A stretch of 9,830 nucleotides of DNA. Source: Caulobacteraceae bacterium (lineage in GTDB: Bacteria > Pseudomonadota > Alphaproteobacteria > Caulobacterales > Caulobacteraceae). A model generated the notes under the pieces. That model was not told where the DNA came from. It saw only the letters and a list, made by a program, of their open reading frames with translations, and did no database searches. The translations under genes and the position numbers were made by a program. The stretch is taken from NCBI GenBank assembly GCA_025351125.1, contig JANXWN010000102.1:1-9830 (forward strand), written 5' to 3'. Positions within the stretch are counted from its first letter, which is position 1, and each line of letters opens with the position of its first letter. This document shows, piece after piece, positions 8,062-9,830 of the stretch.

Positions 8062-8778
8062 TCACTGCAAGCTGCGCTGCCGCTGCCGTCCAGGATCGGG
8101 CACCCACACCAACTCCCAGGCGTAACGCGGACCTGGCGGCGGGGGAGACGGCGTCCAGTCGTCGCCGGCCCAACTTTTCCAGCTGGGATGCAGGCCCAGG
8201 TCATCGCAGATCGCCTGCACCGCCGCCCTTAAGGGACGATGCACCAAGGCGTCGTAGCGCTCGCCCTCGGCGAGCCGCTCATAGAGGGCGTCGAGGATTT
8301 CCTCGGCCGCCGGCAGGTCAGTGATCTCGCCGTTGACGACCTCGTACACGGCGTCGCGGATCATATTGCGGTGCGCCGAAGGATAGTCGCGCGGCAGTGC
8401 GCGATAATAGTGATTGTGATTGTCGTCGTCGTCGTCATCGGCGACCGGGCTTGGCGCGGCGCGGTCCATCCCGCCGACGCGCAACACGCTCAGCTGCTCT
8501 TCGACCGCCGCCTCGAGCGCGAGCGTGAGGCGCACGGCGCGCGAAAGGCGGGCGAAGGAATCCGCCGGATCGCGGCGCGGGGCCGTTGGCGGGGCGGAGA
8601 CAGCCCGGGTTTGCGCGTCTGGGTCGCTCGCCGCGAGGTTATCCGGCGTCTCCAGCGCCCGGCGCGTCAACTCCCGCGCCAACGCCATGCCCAACTCCGC
8701 CAATTCCCGCAAGATCGCCAACCGCTCCTCGGCGCGGGCGACGCGGGGATCAAGGGCGTGGACGGCGTTTTCCGACAT
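8062..8778 (-). CDS. Uncharacterised alphaproteobacterial protein with poly-Asp linker
   Basis: 238 residues, not assigned to a family. No signal peptide or membrane segment is seen, so it is probably cytosolic. Residues 14-43 (ARAEERLAILRELAELGMALARE...) and 73-100 (SFARLSRAVRLTLALEAAVEEQ...) look like amphipathic helices that could form a coiled coil or helical hairpin, separated by a Pro/Ala-rich spacer. Residues 114-119 are six Asp, followed by NHNHYY. Residues 134-195 look helical and acidic; the C-terminus is Trp/Pro-rich (PSWKSWAGDDWTPSPPPPGP, then YAWELVWVPDPG). I recall similar hypotheticals in other alphaproteobacteria, but this is from memory. The minus frame is chosen over overlapping plus-strand frames because it is longest, has a promoter directly upstream and reads like a protein. 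No Shine-Dalgarno precedes ATG 8778. Function unknown. Confidence 0.7.
   Translation of the reverse strand: MSENAVHALDPRVARAEERLAILRELAELGMALARELTRRALETPDNLAASDPDAQTRAVSAPPTAPRRDPADSFARLSRAVRLTLALEAAVEEQLSVLRVGGMDRAAPSPVADDDDDDNHNHYYRALPRDYPSAHRNMIRDAVYEVVNGEITDLPAAEEILDALYERLAEGERYDALVHRPLRAAVQAICDDLGLHPSWKSWAGDDWTPSPPPPGPRYAWELVWVPDPGRQRQRSLQ
8410..8439. repeat. Short tandem codon repeats (GTGATT)2 and (GTC)5
   Basis: Two copies of GTGATT (8410-8421) run directly into five GTC triplets (8422-8436) and an ATC. On the minus strand they encode the DDDDDD-NHNH tract of the hypothetical protein. Unit lengths of 3 and 6 keep the frame, so copy number could change without breaking the gene. Confidence 0.8.
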
Positions 8779-8784
8779 GAGACA

Positions 8785-8813
8785 AAGATTGCATATTGCA
8801 ATTATTCAGTCAA
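8785..8813 (-). promoter_or_regulatory. Sigma70-type promoter, possibly leaderless, for the hypothetical gene
   Basis: On the minus strand TTGACT (8813-8808) matches 5 of 6 bases of the -35 consensus. A 17-base spacer leads to AATCTT (8790-8785), preceded by TGC, an extended -10 element. Transcription starting 7 bases after the -10 would begin at the A of the ATG at 8778, and the 6 bases between (TGTCTC) hold no ribosome binding site, so the mRNA is predicted to be leaderless. The stretch is notably AT-rich for this window. Confidence 0.5.
8788..8802. promoter_or_regulatory. Dyad ATTGCA-TAT-TGCAAT, candidate operator
   Basis: Perfect 6-base inverted repeat with a 3-base centre, lying between the -35 and -10 boxes of the hypothetical gene's promoter, where a bound repressor would block RNA polymerase. 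A symmetric AT-rich site in GC-rich DNA is unlikely to be accidental, though no cognate regulator can be named. Confidence 0.4.
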
Positions 8814-8876
8814 GGGGCGGGGGTGCGTTTAGCGTGGCGTGGCGGGTTCCGGTCACGCCTTCGGCGCCGCGCGTTG
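8814..8876. other. Non-coding stretch without clear signals
   Basis: GC-rich spacer upstream of the hypothetical gene's promoter. The only structure seen is a spaced inverted pair GGCGTG (8836-8841) and CACGCC (8854-8859), which is weak. No gene is supported here. Confidence 0.5.
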
Positions 8877-8907
8877 GCCGCGCCGGCGCGGCTATGATGG
8901 AGAGGGG
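8877..8907. repeat. Remnant end of an intergenic repeat
   Basis: Starts with a perfect 16-base palindrome GCCGCGCCGGCGCGGC (8877-8892), then GGCTATGATGGAGAGGGG (8890-8907). This last part matches the right end of the larger element (9045-9062) with two substitutions, so it is probably a solitary or decayed copy of that end. Confidence 0.5.
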
Positions 8908-8930
8908 AAATGATCGCACAAACCTCTCCT

Positions 8931-9062
8931 CCCACCGTCATCCCCGGGCTTGTCCCGGGGAACCATGCGGCGCGATATTGCGATGGCCGGGCCGGCGCGG
9001 CCACACCCGGAGGCTCGCTCAATGGGTAGCCGGGACTTACGCCCGGCTATGACGGAGGGGGA
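8931..9062. repeat. Alphaproteobacterial-type intergenic palindromic repeat element
   Basis: Bounded by inverted CCGTCAT (8935-8941) and ATGACGG (9049-9055) with C/G-rich flanks. It holds three hairpins: a perfect 7-bp stem CCCCGGG-CTTGT-CCCGGGG (8942-8960); a 6-bp stem TGGCCG...CGGCCA (8984-9003); and an 8-bp stem TAGCCGGG...CCCGGCTA (9027-9049). The outer hairpins sit at each end as in a miniature element with folded termini. The motif of a CCGTCATCCCCGGGCTTG unit paired with a GCCCGGCTATGACGG unit is widespread between genes in alphaproteobacteria. Confidence 0.75.
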
Positions 9063-9093
9063 GGGCTAAGCGGTTCTGGCGCGCCGTCACGGA

Positions 9094-9106
9094 CGTGGGT
9101 CCCACG
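9094..9106. promoter_or_regulatory. Palindrome CGTGGG-T-CCCACG upstream of the aldo/keto reductase
   Basis: A perfect 13-base dyad with a single central base, 68 bases before the start codon of the reductase and just upstream of its possible promoter. It could be an operator; a one-base loop makes a hairpin unlikely. Confidence 0.3.
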
Positions 9107-9128
9107 CGACTTTCCCGCCTTGCTCTGA

Positions 9129-9134
9129 TAGGAT
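9129..9134 (+). promoter_or_regulatory. Possible -10 box for the aldo/keto reductase
   Basis: TAGGAT matches 4 of 6 consensus positions and lies 40 bases before the start codon. No convincing -35 hexamer is present at the right distance, so the assignment is tentative. Confidence 0.2.
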
Positions 9135-9160
9135 GTCGAGCGCGACGCCGCACACCCCCC

Positions 9161-9166
9161 AAAGGA
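9161..9166 (+). promoter_or_regulatory. Ribosome binding site of the aldo/keto reductase
   Basis: AAAGGA followed by 7 bases to ATG 9174. It fixes the start, which also coincides with the usual MKYRKLG beginning of the family. Confidence 0.7.
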
Positions 9167-9173
9167 CCCCCCC

Positions 9174-9830
9174 ATGAAATATCGGAAACTCGGCGCGAGC
9201 GATCTGAGCGTTTCGGAAATCTCGTTGGGGTCGTGGCTGACCTATGGGGTCGGGGTGGAGCGCGACAGCGCCCGCGCTTGCGTCGACCGGGCCTTCGAAT
9301 TGGGGATCAACTTTATCGACACCGCCAACGTCTATGGCCGCGGGGCGGCGGAGACGTTTTTGGGCGAGGCGTTGGGCGGGCGGAGGCGCGATAGCTATGT
9401 GCTGGCGACCAAGGCGTACTTCCCGATGAGCGATACCGACAAGGGCCTGTCGCGGGCGCAAATCTTCAAGCAGATCGACGCCTCGCTGGCGCGTCTGCGG
9501 GTTGATTACGTCGATCTTTACCAGTGCCATCGCTATGACGCCGAGACGCCTTTGGAGGAGACCATGGCGGCGTTGAGCGAAGTCGTGCGCCAGGGCAAGG
9601 CGCGCTACATCGGCTTCAGCGAATGGTCGCCGGAGCAGATCGAGGCGGCCTTCGCCGTCGCCAGCGCCGAGCGTTTCGTGTCGAGCCAGCCGCAATATTC
9701 GCTGTTGTGGCGGCGCCCCGAAGACGAGGTCATGCCGCTGTGCGCCGCGTCCGGCGTCTCGCAAATCGTCTGGTCGCCGCTGGCGCAGGGCGTGCTGAGC
9801 GGCAAATACCGGCCCGGCACGCCGCTGGAC
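9174..9830 (+). CDS. Aldo/keto reductase, potassium-channel beta-subunit-like (3' end missing)
   Basis: 219 codons are visible and the frame is open at the right edge; complete relatives are about 310-330 residues. NADPH-dependent reductase with a TIM-barrel fold that reduces aldehydes or ketones in the cytosol. Seen: N-terminal MKYRKLGASDLSVSEISLG; the catalytic tetrad D49 (FIDTANVYG), Y54, K80 (LATKAYF) and H119 (YQCHRYD); IGFSEW (about 151-156), S/N-Q block SSQPQYSLLWR (about 173-183) for nicotinamide stacking; and SPLAQGVLSGKYRPG near the cut end, typical of the cofactor-binding loop. The YQCH and NVYG-type motifs resemble the AKR6/AKR14 group (voltage-gated potassium channel beta subunits, YghZ-like). 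The physiological substrate is not predictable. Strong Shine-Dalgarno AAAGGA upstream. Confidence 0.93.
   Translation, partial: MKYRKLGASDLSVSEISLGSWLTYGVGVERDSARACVDRAFELGINFIDTANVYGRGAAETFLGEALGGRRRDSYVLATKAYFPMSDTDKGLSRAQIFKQIDASLARLRVDYVDLYQCHRYDAETPLEETMAALSEVVRQGKARYIGFSEWSPEQIEAAFAVASAERFVSSQPQYSLLWRRPEDEVMPLCAASGVSQIVWSPLAQGVLSGKYRPGTPLD

Noticed and set aside
8239..8832. 197-codon plus-strand frame opposite the hypothetical gene
   Set aside because: It runs through the promoter of the minus-strand gene and has a biased antisense composition; the minus frame is better supported.
8877..9062. CRISPR-like array from repeated palindromes
   Set aside because: There are only two similar units, with no regular spacer length and no cas genes; this fits intergenic REP-like repeats.
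9087..9764. 225-codon minus-strand frame opposite the aldo/keto reductase
   Set aside because: The plus strand has the full catalytic tetrad and a ribosome binding site; the minus frame is an antisense shadow.

Overview
The window comes from the chromosome of a GC-rich (estimated low 60s % GC) bacterium, most likely an alphaproteobacterium. The reasons are the protein sequences, the GC-rich hairpin repeats typical of that class between genes, and a conserved-looking hypothetical protein of alphaproteobacterial style. No closer placement can be supported. I see no phage, transposase, CRISPR array, tRNA or rRNA. The content is largely housekeeping, and no new multi-gene system is evident.

Bases 1-2425 (+) hold a ydbH-ynbE-ydbL operon: the C-terminal two thirds of an AsmA-like YdbH, a small lipoprotein YnbE, and the periplasmic DUF1318 protein YdbL. 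Together they belong to the machinery that moves phospholipid between inner and outer membrane. Bases 2441-2581 hold a repeat element with hairpin ends, which also supplies the last codons and stop of the convergent queD.

Bases 2548-6193 (-) hold a colinear run transcribed right to left: a type I Baeyer-Villiger monooxygenase, then queC, queE and queD. The que genes make preQ0, the 7-deazaguanine precursor of queuosine. queC and queE overlap by the four bases GTGA. The QueD lacks the catalytic cysteine and a substrate-binding glutamate expected from E. coli QueD, which is the most interesting protein-level observation.

Bases 6194-6376 are a divergent control region with an inverted repeat centred on the monooxygenase -10 box. 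Then comes ettA (+), an ABC-F translation factor. Facing it is an uncharacterised 238-residue protein (-) with a six-Asp run, apparently expressed from a strong promoter placed so that its mRNA would be leaderless.

Bases 8779-9173 are non-coding and rich in repeats: a 15-bp dyad in the hypothetical gene's promoter, a repeat remnant, a full element of about 120 bp with three hairpins, and a 13-bp palindrome. The window ends inside an aldo/keto reductase gene (+), cut by the right edge.
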